The notes: generated by a model not told the origin, from the letters alone. Shown: positions 15,600 to 24,978, numbered from the stretch's first letter. The stretch: DNA of 32,534 bases from Nostoc desertorum CM1-VF14 (GCA_019359245.1 JAHHHR010000081.1:1-32534), one strand, 5' to 3'. Numbers and translations are program-made.

Positions 15600-17738
15600 A
15601 TGGAACTCATATCACAAGTTCTTGTTCTGGAACCAACTTCCCAAGTTCTTGGCAAAGAACCAATTGTTCCCTTTGCTATTTTGCTGGTGGTCATCTTAGT
15701 TATACCCATCATGTTTGAGCGACTAAGATTACCAGGATTAGTGGGTTTGGTTTTCTCAGGGCTGGTACTTGGCCCCTCAGGCTGGAATCTATTTCAGTCT
15801 GGCTCGCCGATGATTAACCTGCTATCAGAAATCGGGTTAATTTACTTACTGTTTGTCGCAGGGCTAGAAGTTGATCTAAAACAGTTTCGCCAGCAAAAAA
15901 TCCGCGCCTTTGGGTTTGCCTGCTTGACTTTCACTGTACCACTGGTGATGGGAACCTTAGTAGGGCTGATTTTAGGCTACGGCTGGAATACTTCAATCTT
16001 AATTGGCTCTTTATTCGCTTCCTATAACCTTTTGGCATATCCCATAATCAGTCGTTTGGGAGTGGTAAACAACGAAGCTGTTACTGTCACCATTGGAGCT
16101 AAGATTTTTACAGATATTAGCGCAGTGCTGATCTTAGCTGTTTGTGTAGCTATGGCTGATGATAGGACATTTAGCTTTGCTGAACTACTCACCTTGTCCG
16201 GTCGGTTAACTATTTACTCTGTTGCCGTTGTCACAGGCTTTGATTGGGCAGGCAAAGAATTTTTCAAACGGTCTGGAGATGATGAAGGAAACAAGTTTTT
16301 GTTTGTGTTGCTTTCTGTGTTTCTGGCGGCTGTGGGCGCTCAACTGATTGGGATAGAAAAAATTGTTGGTGCTTTTTTAGCGGGTTTGGCAGTGAATGAA
16401 GCTGTAGGGGAAGGACTAGTCAAAGAAAAGGTGGTATTTATTGGCAGTGTGCTATTTATTCCCATTTTCTTTGTTGATCTGGGTTTACTAATCAATTTAC
16501 CCACCTTTGTGAACAACCTGGACACGCTCAAGTTAACGCTGTTGATGATAATCGGTTTGATTGGCAGTAAATTGATTGCAGCTTTGTTCACAAAACTGAT
16601 TTACCGCTATAACTGGCAAGAAATGCTAACCATGTGGTCGCTATCACTTCCTCAAGTTGGTACAACATTAGCAGCAACGTTAGTGGGATACCGGACTGGG
16701 TTGCTGCCACTAGAAGTATTACACAGCGTCATTGTCTTAATGGTTGTCACATCGACCTTGGGACCGTTGATGACAAGTAGAATAGCTGTTGGTTTGAATT
16801 CATCACCAGCCGAAGATCCAGCACCACCCTTACCTGACGAAAGCGCACCAAGAATAAACAGTGCTTTTACTATAGTCGTACCTGTGTATAATCCTCACAC
16901 CGAGCAGTATTTGATTGAAATGGCGGCGTTATTAGCACGTCAATCTAAGGGAAAAATTATACCGCTTGCGATCGCTAATGCTGCTGCTCAGATGGATGCA
17001 CCTCAGTTAGAAGCTTCTCTAAAACGAAGTGAGCAGTTATTAACTAAAGCCACAGTACACAGTCGAGTATTGGGTGTGGCCGCAGAACCAGTGCTGCGAA
17101 TTGATGATGCTTTTGCTCAAGGAATTAGCAGAGCTGCTCGTGAACAAAAGGCTAATTTAATTGTTATGGGTTGGGGTAAACGGACTGGGTTGCGAGCGCG
17201 TTTATTTGGAAATGTGATTGATGGTGTGCTTTGGGCATCCCATTGTCCAGTAGCGGTGACACGTTTAGTAGAATCACCAAAAAAAATTCAGCGCATCTTA
17301 GTACCAGTAGAAAACTTAACAGCACCTACATTACAGCCTGTACAATTTGCCCAGATGCTGGCAGAGGCAAATCAGAGCCATATTACTGTACTGAATGTGT
17401 GCGATCGCCGCACTAGTTCGAGTAAAATTGCTTGGAGGCGATCGCATCTCTCACTATTAGTATCTAATTTAGCTTTGGCCAATACCCCAGAAATTCAAAT
17501 TATTGCTCATGAAAATGTTGCCCAAGCAATTTTACAGGCAGCACGATTATATGATTTAGTCGTTTTACCTTTCATACGTAATCGTACTAGCCCTGGAGGG
17601 TTAGCCATTAGTGATGTCACAACTCAGTTAGCCAGACAACTTACCTGCTCCATTGTCATGCTTGGAGAACCGCAACGCACTCAAACTACAAATGTAGTTA
17701 TATCTAACACGGTTACCAGCATTACGTCTGCTGTATGA
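15600..17738 (+). CDS. Cation:proton antiporter (CPA family) with C-terminal universal stress domains
   Basis: A 712-residue protein. Residues ~20-400 form a 12-13 helix Na+/H+-exchanger domain with the conserved aspartate in IFTDISAVLILAV (D172), plus the family openers FERLRLPGLVGLVFSGLVLGPSGW in two parts (~39-62). Residues ~420-555 and ~560-695 look like two tandem UspA-like domains; the first contains LIVMGWGKRTG and NVIDGVLWASHCPVAV. It would exchange Na+ or K+ for protons, with nucleotide-sensing Usp domains as regulators. This layout is common in cyanobacterial NhaS/KefB-like antiporters. The ion preference cannot be read from sequence. ATG start without clear Shine-Dalgarno; monocistronic. 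Confidence 0.9.
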   Translation: MELISQVLVLEPTSQVLGKEPIVPFAILLVVILVIPIMFERLRLPGLVGLVFSGLVLGPSGWNLFQSGSPMINLLSEIGLIYLLFVAGLEVDLKQFRQQKIRAFGFACLTFTVPLVMGTLVGLILGYGWNTSILIGSLFASYNLLAYPIISRLGVVNNEAVTVTIGAKIFTDISAVLILAVCVAMADDRTFSFAELLTLSGRLTIYSVAVVTGFDWAGKEFFKRSGDDEGNKFLFVLLSVFLAAVGAQLIGIEKIVGAFLAGLAVNEAVGEGLVKEKVVFIGSVLFIPIFFVDLGLLINLPTFVNNLDTLKLTLLMIIGLIGSKLIAALFTKLIYRYNWQEMLTMWSLSLPQVGTTLAATLVGYRTGLLPLEVLHSVIVLMVVTSTLGPLMTSRIAVGLNSSPAEDPAPPLPDESAPRINSAFTIVVPVYNPHTEQYLIEMAALLARQSKGKIIPLAIANAAAQMDAPQLEASLKRSEQLLTKATVHSRVLGVAAEPVLRIDDAFAQGISRAAREQKANLIVMGWGKRTGLRARLFGNVIDGVLWASHCPVAVTRLVESPKKIQRILVPVENLTAPTLQPVQFAQMLAEANQSHITVLNVCDRRTSSSKIAWRRSHLSLLVSNLALANTPEIQIIAHENVAQAILQAARLYDLVVLPFIRNRTSPGGLAISDVTTQLARQLTCSIVMLGEPQRTQTTNVVISNTVTSITSAV

Positions 17739-18324
17739 TATGAAGCATAGTTAAGCTCACCCACGTGGACTTAGGCTACTCGTTGGTATATTCTGCCAGA
17801 AACATTGCATTGACAAAAATCTTTGCAACAAATGAATCGGCTATAGGAATATACAGATGTACGCTCCTAAAAACTTATGTATTTATAGCAGGAATTTCAT
17901 TTCGTGAAATGATATGAGCCTCTGCAATTAAATACAAAGTGAGATGTTGCTAAATGCGACAACTTGATTATTACAAAAATATCGGTAATGGTAAGACTTT
18001 GAAGTACAAAGAGGTCAACCCATTTTTGCATCCAACTAAAAATAGTACTAACTGTAAAAACACTTTATATTGTTGAAGATTTGATGAATTTAAGGTGGAA
18101 GACCGACACTTTTTAGACAATGTTTGTTATTTTTTTACTAGTGAAATTGTTAAGTAACCAAGTAAAAATATAATAAAAATATAACTCTAGGGAAATAGGT
18201 AAGTTCAACGACACTTTTTGATTAAACTTTGTTCTTTTTTGAGTTTTGTATTTTGCCCCCAAGCTGGGTAATCTAAAAGTAAGTGCAATAGCTACTGAAA
18301 ATATTTGTAAGTAACTAGGAAACT
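17739..18324. other. Long intergenic region upstream of the UDP-sugar genes
   Basis: 586 bases, AT-rich. A small hairpin (ATTTCA, 5-base loop, TGAAAT) lies at about 17895-17911. A 40-codon frame opens at ATG 17954 (MRQLDYYKNIGNGKTLKYKE...) without ribosome binding site or known family, and I do not call it. The region probably holds the promoter of the decarboxylase gene, whose ribosome binding site is TAGGAAAC at 18315-18322. Confidence 0.5.
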
Positions 18325-19275
18325 ATGAGAATTTTGGTGACGGGCGGTGCTGGGTTTATTGGTTCCCATCTCATCGACCGATTAATGGCTGATGGGCATG
18401 AATTAATATGCTTGGATAATTTTTACACTGGTCACAAACGGAACATTCTTAAATGGTTAGGTCATCCGTACTTTGAACTGATCCGCCATGATATTACCGA
18501 ACCAATTCGGTTAGAAGTGGATCAAATTTATCATTTAGCTTGTCCTGCTTCACCAGTACATTACCAGTACAACCCAGTTAAAACCGTTAAAACTAACGTG
18601 ATGGGAACACTCAATATGTTGGGGCTGGCTAAACGTGTGAAAGCTAGGTTTTTCTTGGCTTCAACCAGTGAAGTATATGGTGATCCAGAAGTTCATCCCC
18701 AAACTGAAGAGTATCGGGGTAGCGTCAATCCCATTGGGATACGTTCATGCTACGACGAAGGTAAAAGAATTGCTGAGACACTAGCATTTGATTATTATAG
18801 GCAAAATAAAGTTGATATTCGGGTTGTTCGGATATTCAACACCTATGGACCAAGAATGTTAGAAAATGATGGTCGGGTAGTGAGCAACTTTATAGTTCAA
18901 GCCTTGCGGGGTAATCCTTTAACCGTGTACGGTGATGGTTCGCAAACTCGGAGTTTCTGCTATGTTTCCGATTTAGTAGAAGGGTTCATCCGCCTAATGA
19001 ATAGCGACTACGTTGGTCCAGTCAACCTGGGCAATCCTGGTGAATATACAATTTTACAATTGGCACAAGCTGTGCAAAATATGATTAACCCGGACGCGCA
19101 GATTAAATTTGAAGCGCTACCTTCGGACGATCCCCGGCGTCGCCAGCCTGATATCACAAAGGCAAAGACTTGGTTAAATTGGGAACCTACCATTCCTCTG
19201 CAAGAGGGGTTAAAACTAACAATAGAAGATTTTCGCGCTCGCATTGAAAACGATGTAAATAATTCAGCCACCTAA
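18325..19275 (+). CDS. UDP-glucuronate decarboxylase (UDP-xylose synthase), SDR family
   Basis: A 316-residue extended SDR with GGAGFIGSH (residues 7-15) for NAD binding, the S...YxxxK catalytic set (TSE ~114-116, Y143 and K147 in SCYDEGKRIAE) and the UXS-typical PASPVHYQ and NDGRVVSNFIVQALRG. It converts UDP-glucuronate to UDP-xylose with bound NAD+. The following gene makes its substrate, which strongly supports the assignment over dTDP-glucose dehydratase or UDP-glucose epimerase. Length is normal for soluble bacterial and plant UXS. Good ribosome binding site. The gap to ugd is 148 bases, so an operon is likely but not certain. The UDP-xylose probably feeds exopolysaccharide or glycolipid synthesis. 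Confidence 0.92.
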   Translation: MRILVTGGAGFIGSHLIDRLMADGHELICLDNFYTGHKRNILKWLGHPYFELIRHDITEPIRLEVDQIYHLACPASPVHYQYNPVKTVKTNVMGTLNMLGLAKRVKARFFLASTSEVYGDPEVHPQTEEYRGSVNPIGIRSCYDEGKRIAETLAFDYYRQNKVDIRVVRIFNTYGPRMLENDGRVVSNFIVQALRGNPLTVYGDGSQTRSFCYVSDLVEGFIRLMNSDYVGPVNLGNPGEYTILQLAQAVQNMINPDAQIKFEALPSDDPRRRQPDITKAKTWLNWEPTIPLQEGLKLTIEDFRARIENDVNNSAT

Positions 19276-19423
19276 GCAGCAACTAGCGTTGCTCTAAATT
19301 TTCATGCAGGCTCACCCTATCGGTAGCTAGTATGCTTATTGGCTGAGTTTACTGCCAGTGTCCAAGTGTCATCTTGATACTTATCTTTGAAGACTAACCC
19401 CAAAAAAAGTGAGGAGTTAAAAA

Positions 19424-20815
19424 ATGCGTGTTTGCGTGATTGGTACTGGTTATGTTGGTTTAGTTACAGGTGCCTGCTTGGCTTATATTGGACATGATGT
19501 AATTTGCGTAGACAACAACGAAGAAAAAGTTAAGTTAATGAAGTCTGGGCAATCTCCAATTTTTGAGCCGGGACTCTCAGAAATTATCCAGTCTGCCATT
19601 CAAACAGAAAAGATTCATTTTACTAGTGATCTCGCTGCTGGAGTCTCCCACGGAGAAGTTCTGTTTATTGCTGTGGGAACGCCACCTTTACCCACCGGCG
19701 AAAGTGATACTCGTTATGTTGAAGCTGTAGCCCGTGGGATTGGGGAAAATCTCAACGGTGGTTATAAAGTCATAGTGAATAAATCTACAGTACCTATTGG
19801 CTCAGGTGACTGGGTGCGGATGCTGGTTCTAGATGGTGTTGCAGAGCGGCAGAAAACACTAGTACCCGCAGGTGGAGTGCCGAGTAACGATAAATTACCT
19901 GAGGTTGTAGCCGAGTTTGATGTAGTAAGCAATCCAGAGTTTTTGCGTGAAGGTTCGGCAGTTTACGACACCTTCAACCCCGATCGCATTGTACTAGGAG
20001 GCAATAGTCAAAGAGCAGTAGCCTTAATGCGGCAACTTTATGCGCCAATTGTGGAACGCAAGTACGCTGATGATCAATCTTTACCCCCAGTGCCCATTCT
20101 GGCAACAGACCTGAGTTCGGCGGAGATGATTAAATATGCCGCTAATGCTTTTTTAGCCACTAAAATTAGTTTTATTAACGAAGTTGCTAATATTTGCGAT
20201 CGCGTTGGTGCTGATGTAACTCAAGTAGCCAAAGGTATCGGTCTAGACTCCCGCATTGGTAACAAATTTTTACAAGCTGGTATTGGTTGGGGTGGTTCTT
20301 GCTTTCCTAAAGATGTCTCCGCGCTGATTCACACTGCTGATGACTATGGTTATGAAGCCCAGCTACTAAAATCTGCTGTCAGTGTCAACGAGCGCCAGAG
20401 GTTGATTGCTTTGGAGAAACTCCAACAAGTTCTGAAAATTCTTAAAGGCAAAACTGTTGGACTACTCGGTTTAACCTTTAAGCCAGATACTGATGATATG
20501 CGCGATGCTCCAGCACTGAACCTAATTGAGCAGCTAAACCGACTGGGAGCTAAGGTCAAAGCCTACGACCCCATTGTTTCCCAAACAGGTATGCGTCATG
20601 GGCTTTCTGGTGTACTAGTAGAAACCGATGCCGAAAGACTAGCTGACGGCTGCGATGCTTTAGTACTCGTCACAGAATGGCAGCAGTTCAGCACTCTCGA
20701 CTATGTGAAAATGGCAAAATTGATGGCCCACCCCGTTATTATCGACGGTCGTAACTTCCTTGACCCCGAAGCAATGATCCGAGCTGGATTCCAATATGTA
20801 GGGGTGGGACGATAG
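19424..20815 (+). CDS. ugd: UDP-glucose 6-dehydrogenase
   Basis: A 463-residue UDP-glucose/GDP-mannose dehydrogenase with the N-terminal Rossmann motif GTGYVGLVTGACLA (7-20), NKSTVPIGSG (~119-128), SNPEFLREG (~169-177), the catalytic cysteine C293 in GWGGSCFPKD, and the C-terminal domain start GLTFKPDTDDMRDAP. It oxidises UDP-glucose twice with NAD+ to UDP-glucuronate, the substrate of the decarboxylase encoded just upstream. The start is ATG with GAGGAG 6 bases upstream. A strong stem-loop follows at 20902. Length is typical. Its product also feeds glucuronate-containing polysaccharides. Confidence 0.95.
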   Translation: MRVCVIGTGYVGLVTGACLAYIGHDVICVDNNEEKVKLMKSGQSPIFEPGLSEIIQSAIQTEKIHFTSDLAAGVSHGEVLFIAVGTPPLPTGESDTRYVEAVARGIGENLNGGYKVIVNKSTVPIGSGDWVRMLVLDGVAERQKTLVPAGGVPSNDKLPEVVAEFDVVSNPEFLREGSAVYDTFNPDRIVLGGNSQRAVALMRQLYAPIVERKYADDQSLPPVPILATDLSSAEMIKYAANAFLATKISFINEVANICDRVGADVTQVAKGIGLDSRIGNKFLQAGIGWGGSCFPKDVSALIHTADDYGYEAQLLKSAVSVNERQRLIALEKLQQVLKILKGKTVGLLGLTFKPDTDDMRDAPALNLIEQLNRLGAKVKAYDPIVSQTGMRHGLSGVLVETDAERLADGCDALVLVTEWQQFSTLDYVKMAKLMAHPVIIDGRNFLDPEAMIRAGFQYVGVGR

Positions 20816-20901
20816 AGAGTCAGCAGTTAGGAGTGATAAATAAAAATTAATTACAACTTATAATTAATAACTCCTAACTCCCTTCAAAACCTCAACATTT
20901 A

Positions 20902-20933
20902 AAATACCGCCTAGATGATTTTAGGCGGTATTT
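20902..20933. terminator. Bidirectional stem-loop terminator
   Basis: AAATACCGCCTA at 20902-20913 pairs perfectly with TAGGCGGTATTT at 20922-20933 around an 8-base loop. The stem is GC-rich in the middle and A/T-rich at the base, so it can terminate in both directions. It sits between the convergent ugd and DUF2993 genes. Confidence 0.8.
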
Positions 20934-21004
20934 AATTTGTTTAAAGCCTTATGTAAAGCTGCTCAGAAAAACTTTACTTTGCTTTTTTGCGTAATAATTT
21001 ATGA

Positions 21005-21799
21005 TCAAGCGCTATTTGGAATACGTTCAATTTCAGCATATCCACTGAAAATAAGTTTTTGACCTTCAGTTTCTAATCGGTTGAGGCGCATTTTGACTCC
21101 ATCAAGGTCAAAACGATCCAAATCGACCATATTATCTAAAATTTCTACCAGCGCCACGCTCAAGGTTTGCGAGATTTTCCGTTGTGCTTCTGGCACTTGA
21201 TCAAGTTGAATTTTTGGATCTTTAAAAGAAACTCGCCGCCGCCTTTCAATGCTTATACTTAAAATCATGCTCAGGGGTACGAGTTCGCCATTGTTTAAAT
21301 CTGCTTTTGCTGCAAGCTGTAAGCGATTCTCTGGCAATAGCTGTACCTGAACTTCGGTAAAAGATACTGGTTCACCGCCAGATAATTCTGTCAGGGATGG
21401 TACGGTGAGGTTAAGCAGGCGCTTTTTCACCAGTTCTGCATTAAAGGCTTGGTTTATGCCTGCTTCTGATAAAATTACTTGCGCGACCGCTTGAGTAGGT
21501 TGCTTGAGACTGAGTTTGCCACTTAAAACCGAGCTGAAGTCAATGGCAACCGCATCGGTTTCAAAAGACATCTCCTCCACCGCGAAATCTCTCCGAATCA
21601 CCAAGCCACGACCGCTCATTTTGAAGCTATCAATGCTGCCTTGCAACAGTTTGCTGGAGGGATAGCAGCGCACAAAGACTTCTACTGACTCGCTTTGGGT
21701 AAACAGGTGGCGAATCGTTTGGCTGGCGACCGTGTTGAGCATCCGCTCTCCCCAATCTGTGCCTTTAGGATTTTGTAAACCAGTAAGTCCGCCGAACAT
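21005..21799 (-). CDS. DUF2993 (LmeA-like phospholipid-binding) protein
   Basis: A 264-residue protein from ATG 21799 (MFGGLTGLQNPKGTDWGERM). A TTG at 21841 would extend it by 14 residues, but it has no ribosome binding site and the ATG start matches the opening I expect for cyanobacterial members. The body is rich in beta strands, with VRCYPSSKLLQGSIDSF and DAVAIDFSSVLSGKLSLKQP typical of DUF2993. The family is related to mycobacterial LmeA, which binds phospholipids. No clear signal peptide is seen. It is monocistronic, ending toward the shared terminator. The function in cyanobacteria is unknown. Confidence 0.85.
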   Translation of the reverse strand: MFGGLTGLQNPKGTDWGERMLNTVASQTIRHLFTQSESVEVFVRCYPSSKLLQGSIDSFKMSGRGLVIRRDFAVEEMSFETDAVAIDFSSVLSGKLSLKQPTQAVAQVILSEAGINQAFNAELVKKRLLNLTVPSLTELSGGEPVSFTEVQVQLLPENRLQLAAKADLNNGELVPLSMILSISIERRRRVSFKDPKIQLDQVPEAQRKISQTLSVALVEILDNMVDLDRFDLDGVKMRLNRLETEGQKLIFSGYAEIERIPNSA

Positions 21800-22062
21800 G
21801 TGGTTTTTAGTCTCTAGAAGTTCTTTGTACTTTTGTAACAAACTGTGAAGAATACAGCAAGCGATCCCGTGATTAATTGTGCTGATAGGTAGACATAGAA
21901 TGACTGATGGTTGATATTAAATGTATTGAATAATACAAAGTAATTTAGGTAGGGAGAACGTCGTAGCATTCATGGAATTAGCAATCATACGTTGAAGTTT
22001 ATGGGCTAAAGACTTCAAAGTAAACACCCTACCCTTGAGAGTCAAGTCCGACTTTTAACCAA

Positions 22063-22096
22063 GCTGCGTAGGTGCAGCCCGTCGTAGACATCGCTT
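22063..22096. repeat. Dispersed cyanobacterial repeat (GCGTAGG...GACATCGC type)
   Basis: GCTGCGTAGGTGCAGCCCGT followed by CGTAGACATCGCTT closely resembles the second copy at 29552-29584 in the same orientation. This class is scattered through Nostoc intergenic DNA. Confidence 0.75.
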
Positions 22097-22326
22097 GCCT
22101 AACAAAATAATATGATTTAAACATCTTGAATCAGCTTTTTTTAGTGCCATTCATTTAAAACTATATGTTATTAAAAATAATAATTTAACTACATGATTAC
22201 ACAATTTTTACCTAATAAATTTATTTCCGCCGTGTTGTACTAGCTTGAGAGATTGAATTAAATAATATGCTTCAACAGTGTATTGTTTGATACTAAACAC
22301 CTTGTTGTTCTTGAAATCCATAGAGA

Positions 22327-22430
22327 ATTGCATTACTGCGGCGTGGTATTTTGTATATTGTTACAATGCGTCATTTATGCGATTAAAAAGCATTATTTAT
22401 ATGGTTACAATGTATTATAAGTAATGCAAT
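22327..22430. promoter_or_regulatory. Possible regulatory repeats upstream of cytochrome c peroxidase
   Basis: ATTGCATTACT (22327-22337) and its exact reverse complement AGTAATGCAAT (22420-22430) bracket two direct copies of GTTACAATG (22360-22368 and 22404-22412), spaced 44 bases or about four helical turns apart. The arrangement lies 75-180 bases before the ATG. No known regulator box fits (NtcA GTA-N8-TAC does not match). The function is inferred only from the symmetry. Confidence 0.35.
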
Positions 22431-22504
22431 ACTACATAGAGGACGGCTGAGTCTTTCTAAGTCAGCCTCAACCTTATGGTTTCCATACGTATCGCGAGGT
22501 CTTA

Positions 22505-24517
22505 ATGATACGCTCAAATACTGCATTAGCAATATTATTCATGCTAATTTTGGTATTATTCTGGATTTATTTAAGGTATAAAACCACGATAATATCAAGA
22601 TACTTACGCCCTCTAGCAATTTTCGTCATAGTTTCTGTGGCTGTTGCTTGTGGAGGGATCGTATCGGCGCAAGTAACACCGAACCCGGCTCCCCTAAATA
22701 ACATAACCAGTTTACCACTGCCTACATCTGGAGACCCTACACCGGCGAACCCACCACTCTTGACAGCAGTGCCTCAACCAAGCAATATCGCAGACTTTGT
22801 TGACGACCAGAAAGCCTTACTCAAGCTAGGAAAAGCCCTATTTTGGGATATGCAACTTGGTAGTGATGGCGTTCAATCCTGTGCTAGTTGTCACTTTCAT
22901 GCCGGAGCTGATAACAGATCAAAAAATCAAATCAGTCCTGGTGTTTTGGCATCACTGAAAGATAAAACTTTCCAGGTAGGTGGTGGTGCAAACTATCAAC
23001 TTACGGCGGCAGATTTTCCATTTCACAAACTGGCAGATCCTAATGATCGAACCAGTACAGTTATTTCTGACACTAACGATGCCGCCTCATCTCAAGGTGT
23101 GTTTTACAGTGTTATTAAGAACACTGTTCCGGGTCAAGCAGTGGATTCTACTACATCTAAGCCAGATCCAGACGGCTTTCAAGTCAATGGAATTAATGTG
23201 CGTCGAGTTGCGCCGCGTAATACTCCAACAGCAATTAATGCAATCTTCAACAAACTCCAGTTTTGGGATGGTCGCGCCAAAGAAACCTTCAATGGGGTGA
23301 ATCCAAAAGGAGCAGCAGACCTTAGCGCTAAAGTTTACAAAGCTACAAAACCAAAACAACTAACTGCTGTTTCCGTTTCGCTCAACAATTCCTCTATAGC
23401 TTCTTTAGTAACTGGACCACTATTGAGTGAATTTGAGACGTCTGCTGAGGGGCGTACCTTACCTCAAGTCGGTGCTAAGTTTCTGCGAAAAAAAGGTCAG
23501 AAGATCAAAAGCCTTAGACCATTAGGTAAACAACTTGTAGATCCGCAAGACAGTGTTTTAGGATCTGACAGTCGATCCCGTCAGCCCGGTCTGAAAATCG
23601 CATCTTATGATCAGCTGATTCGGAAAGCCTTTAAGAAGGAATGGTGGAAATCAAAGTCAATCATTCAAGTTGACAGTAAAGGAACACCAACAATCCTCGC
23701 TAAAAATGATGATGGTAATGAGAGTGAGGAAGGACAGACTTTACCTGCAAATCAGTTTTCGCTTAGAGATTGGAACTTCTCCTTATTCTCTGGGTTAGCA
23801 GTCCAAAAGTATATGTCTACTCTTGTGTCTGACAAGACACCTTTTGATAAATTCCAAGCGGGAAATATCAATGCTCTTACCGCTCAAGAAAAAAGCGGTC
23901 TGGCTGTATTTGTCAATAATGGGGCTAATGGTGGCGGTAGTTGTAACGTCTGCCATGCGATTCCAGAATTCACTACCGCTTCGGTGAGAAGAACCGCAGG
24001 AGTAGCTTCAACTGATTCAACTGATCCGCTAATTAATAATCCAACTAACGGCTTCTTCCCTAACTTCGGTGTCAGACCTGCCTCAGATGACCCAGGAGCC
24101 GGAAATACTACTAAATCACTGTTCAAAGCACCTGCCCTCCGTAACATCGGCTTGACAGCTCCATATATGCATAACGGTGGGATGGCAACTCTAGAGCAAG
24201 TAGTAGACTTTTACAATCGTGGTCGAGGTGACGACGGTGGGCCTGGTGCACCACCGTTGAACTTAACCGATGCTAAAAAAGCTGATTTGGTCGCTTTCTT
24301 AAAAAACGGACTTACCGATCAGCGAGTCCTCCTTGAACAAGCACCCTTTGACCATCCGCAATTGTTCATCCCCAATGGACATCCCGGCAATCAAAATTCA
24401 GTGACTGCCAGTGGCAATACTAATGGAACTCCTACTGCTACAGATCAGCTAGTGGAAATCCCTGCGATTGGTCGTAATGGTGTCACTACTCCCAAGCCAA
24501 ATTTCTTAGGACTTTGA
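22505..24517 (+). CDS. Large di-haem cytochrome c peroxidase / MauG-family protein
   Basis: A 670-residue secreted or membrane-anchored protein. The N-terminus has two hydrophobic stretches (~7-22 and ~36-55) ending near CGG and SAQ, suggesting an anchor plus signal sequence. Two c-haem motifs are present: CASCH (126-130) and CNVCH (480-484). The late motif APYMHNGG (~552-559) is typical of MauG and bacterial peroxidases. The expected activity is reduction of H2O2 or a MauG-like oxidation in the periplasm or thylakoid lumen. Classical CcpA is ~320-350 residues with haems ~150 apart; here they are 354 apart, so a large insertion separates the domains. ATG with GAGG 6 bases upstream. Monocistronic, followed by a HIP1-containing hairpin. 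Confidence 0.88.
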   Translation: MIRSNTALAILFMLILVLFWIYLRYKTTIISRYLRPLAIFVIVSVAVACGGIVSAQVTPNPAPLNNITSLPLPTSGDPTPANPPLLTAVPQPSNIADFVDDQKALLKLGKALFWDMQLGSDGVQSCASCHFHAGADNRSKNQISPGVLASLKDKTFQVGGGANYQLTAADFPFHKLADPNDRTSTVISDTNDAASSQGVFYSVIKNTVPGQAVDSTTSKPDPDGFQVNGINVRRVAPRNTPTAINAIFNKLQFWDGRAKETFNGVNPKGAADLSAKVYKATKPKQLTAVSVSLNNSSIASLVTGPLLSEFETSAEGRTLPQVGAKFLRKKGQKIKSLRPLGKQLVDPQDSVLGSDSRSRQPGLKIASYDQLIRKAFKKEWWKSKSIIQVDSKGTPTILAKNDDGNESEEGQTLPANQFSLRDWNFSLFSGLAVQKYMSTLVSDKTPFDKFQAGNINALTAQEKSGLAVFVNNGANGGGSCNVCHAIPEFTTASVRRTAGVASTDSTDPLINNPTNGFFPNFGVRPASDDPGAGNTTKSLFKAPALRNIGLTAPYMHNGGMATLEQVVDFYNRGRGDDGGPGAPPLNLTDAKKADLVAFLKNGLTDQRVLLEQAPFDHPQLFIPNGHPGNQNSVTASGNTNGTPTATDQLVEIPAIGRNGVTTPKPNFLGL

Positions 24518-24592
24518 ACTTGAAACCATCAAGATTACTTGAAACTATAAGTATCACTGTCAAACAAGTTATTTTGGAGTAAACATAGAAGC

Positions 24593-24638
24593 AGCGATCG
24601 CACTTATTTTACTTACCTTTTAAATAAGTGCGATCGCT
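24593..24638. terminator. HIP1-based stem-loop terminator
   Basis: AGCGATCGCACTTATTT (24593-24609) and its perfect complement AAATAAGTGCGATCGCT (24622-24638) make a 17-bp stem with a 12-base loop, followed by a T-run at 24645-24651. Each arm contains a full HIP1 octamer. It lies 76 bases after the peroxidase stop codon. Confidence 0.65.
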
Positions 24639-24801
24639 CCATAGTTTTTTTATCCGTCCAAAACTTACGTATTATAAATGTTAATTTTTAACTGTACCTG
24701 GGAACTCTAAGTTGAGAACAAGAAATCTCCCGGTGAAAAAATGGACTCTTTTGTAATTACAGCAGATCAAGAGAGCCGCCATGAAACCATAGATATCAGA
24801 A

Positions 24802-24978
24802 ATGTTAATAGATATAGAAGCAAGCATATCTGAACCCATCCGCCAACCAGAAGCTTTAGTAACTCAACAGGAGATAACTACATCTGAACTAGAGCCTGCT
24901 ATACAAGTTCAATGGCGAGACATCAGAGTAGCAGTAGAGGTAAATAATATTGAATGGATAGACATCATCTCTAGATAA
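24802..24978 (+). CDS. Possible small acidic protein (58 aa)
   Basis: An open frame from ATG 24802 to TAA 24978 encodes an acidic peptide beginning MLIDIEASISEPIRQPEALV and ending EWIDIISR. No family is recognised and no Shine-Dalgarno precedes it. It sits in the otherwise empty gap between the peroxidase terminator and hicB, overlapping the end of another short frame that opens at ATG 24741. It could be a remnant of a broken gene or a chance frame. Confidence 0.25.
   Translation: MLIDIEASISEPIRQPEALVTQQEITTSELEPAIQVQWRDIRVAVEVNNIEWIDIISR

Larger units (their letters stand above)
21842..22504. other. Long intergenic region between DUF2993 gene and peroxidase gene
   Basis: About 660 AT-rich bases between divergent genes with no supported ORF. 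It contains a dispersed repeat at 22063, an inverted/direct repeat set at 22327-22430, and a short GGCTGA/TCAGCC stem around 22445-22467 just upstream of the peroxidase ribosome binding site (GCGAGG, 22493-22498). Confidence 0.6.

Noticed and set aside
17954..18076. 40-codon frame in the gap before the UDP-sugar genes
   Set aside because: No ribosome binding site, no recognised motif, AT-rich; cannot be told from chance.
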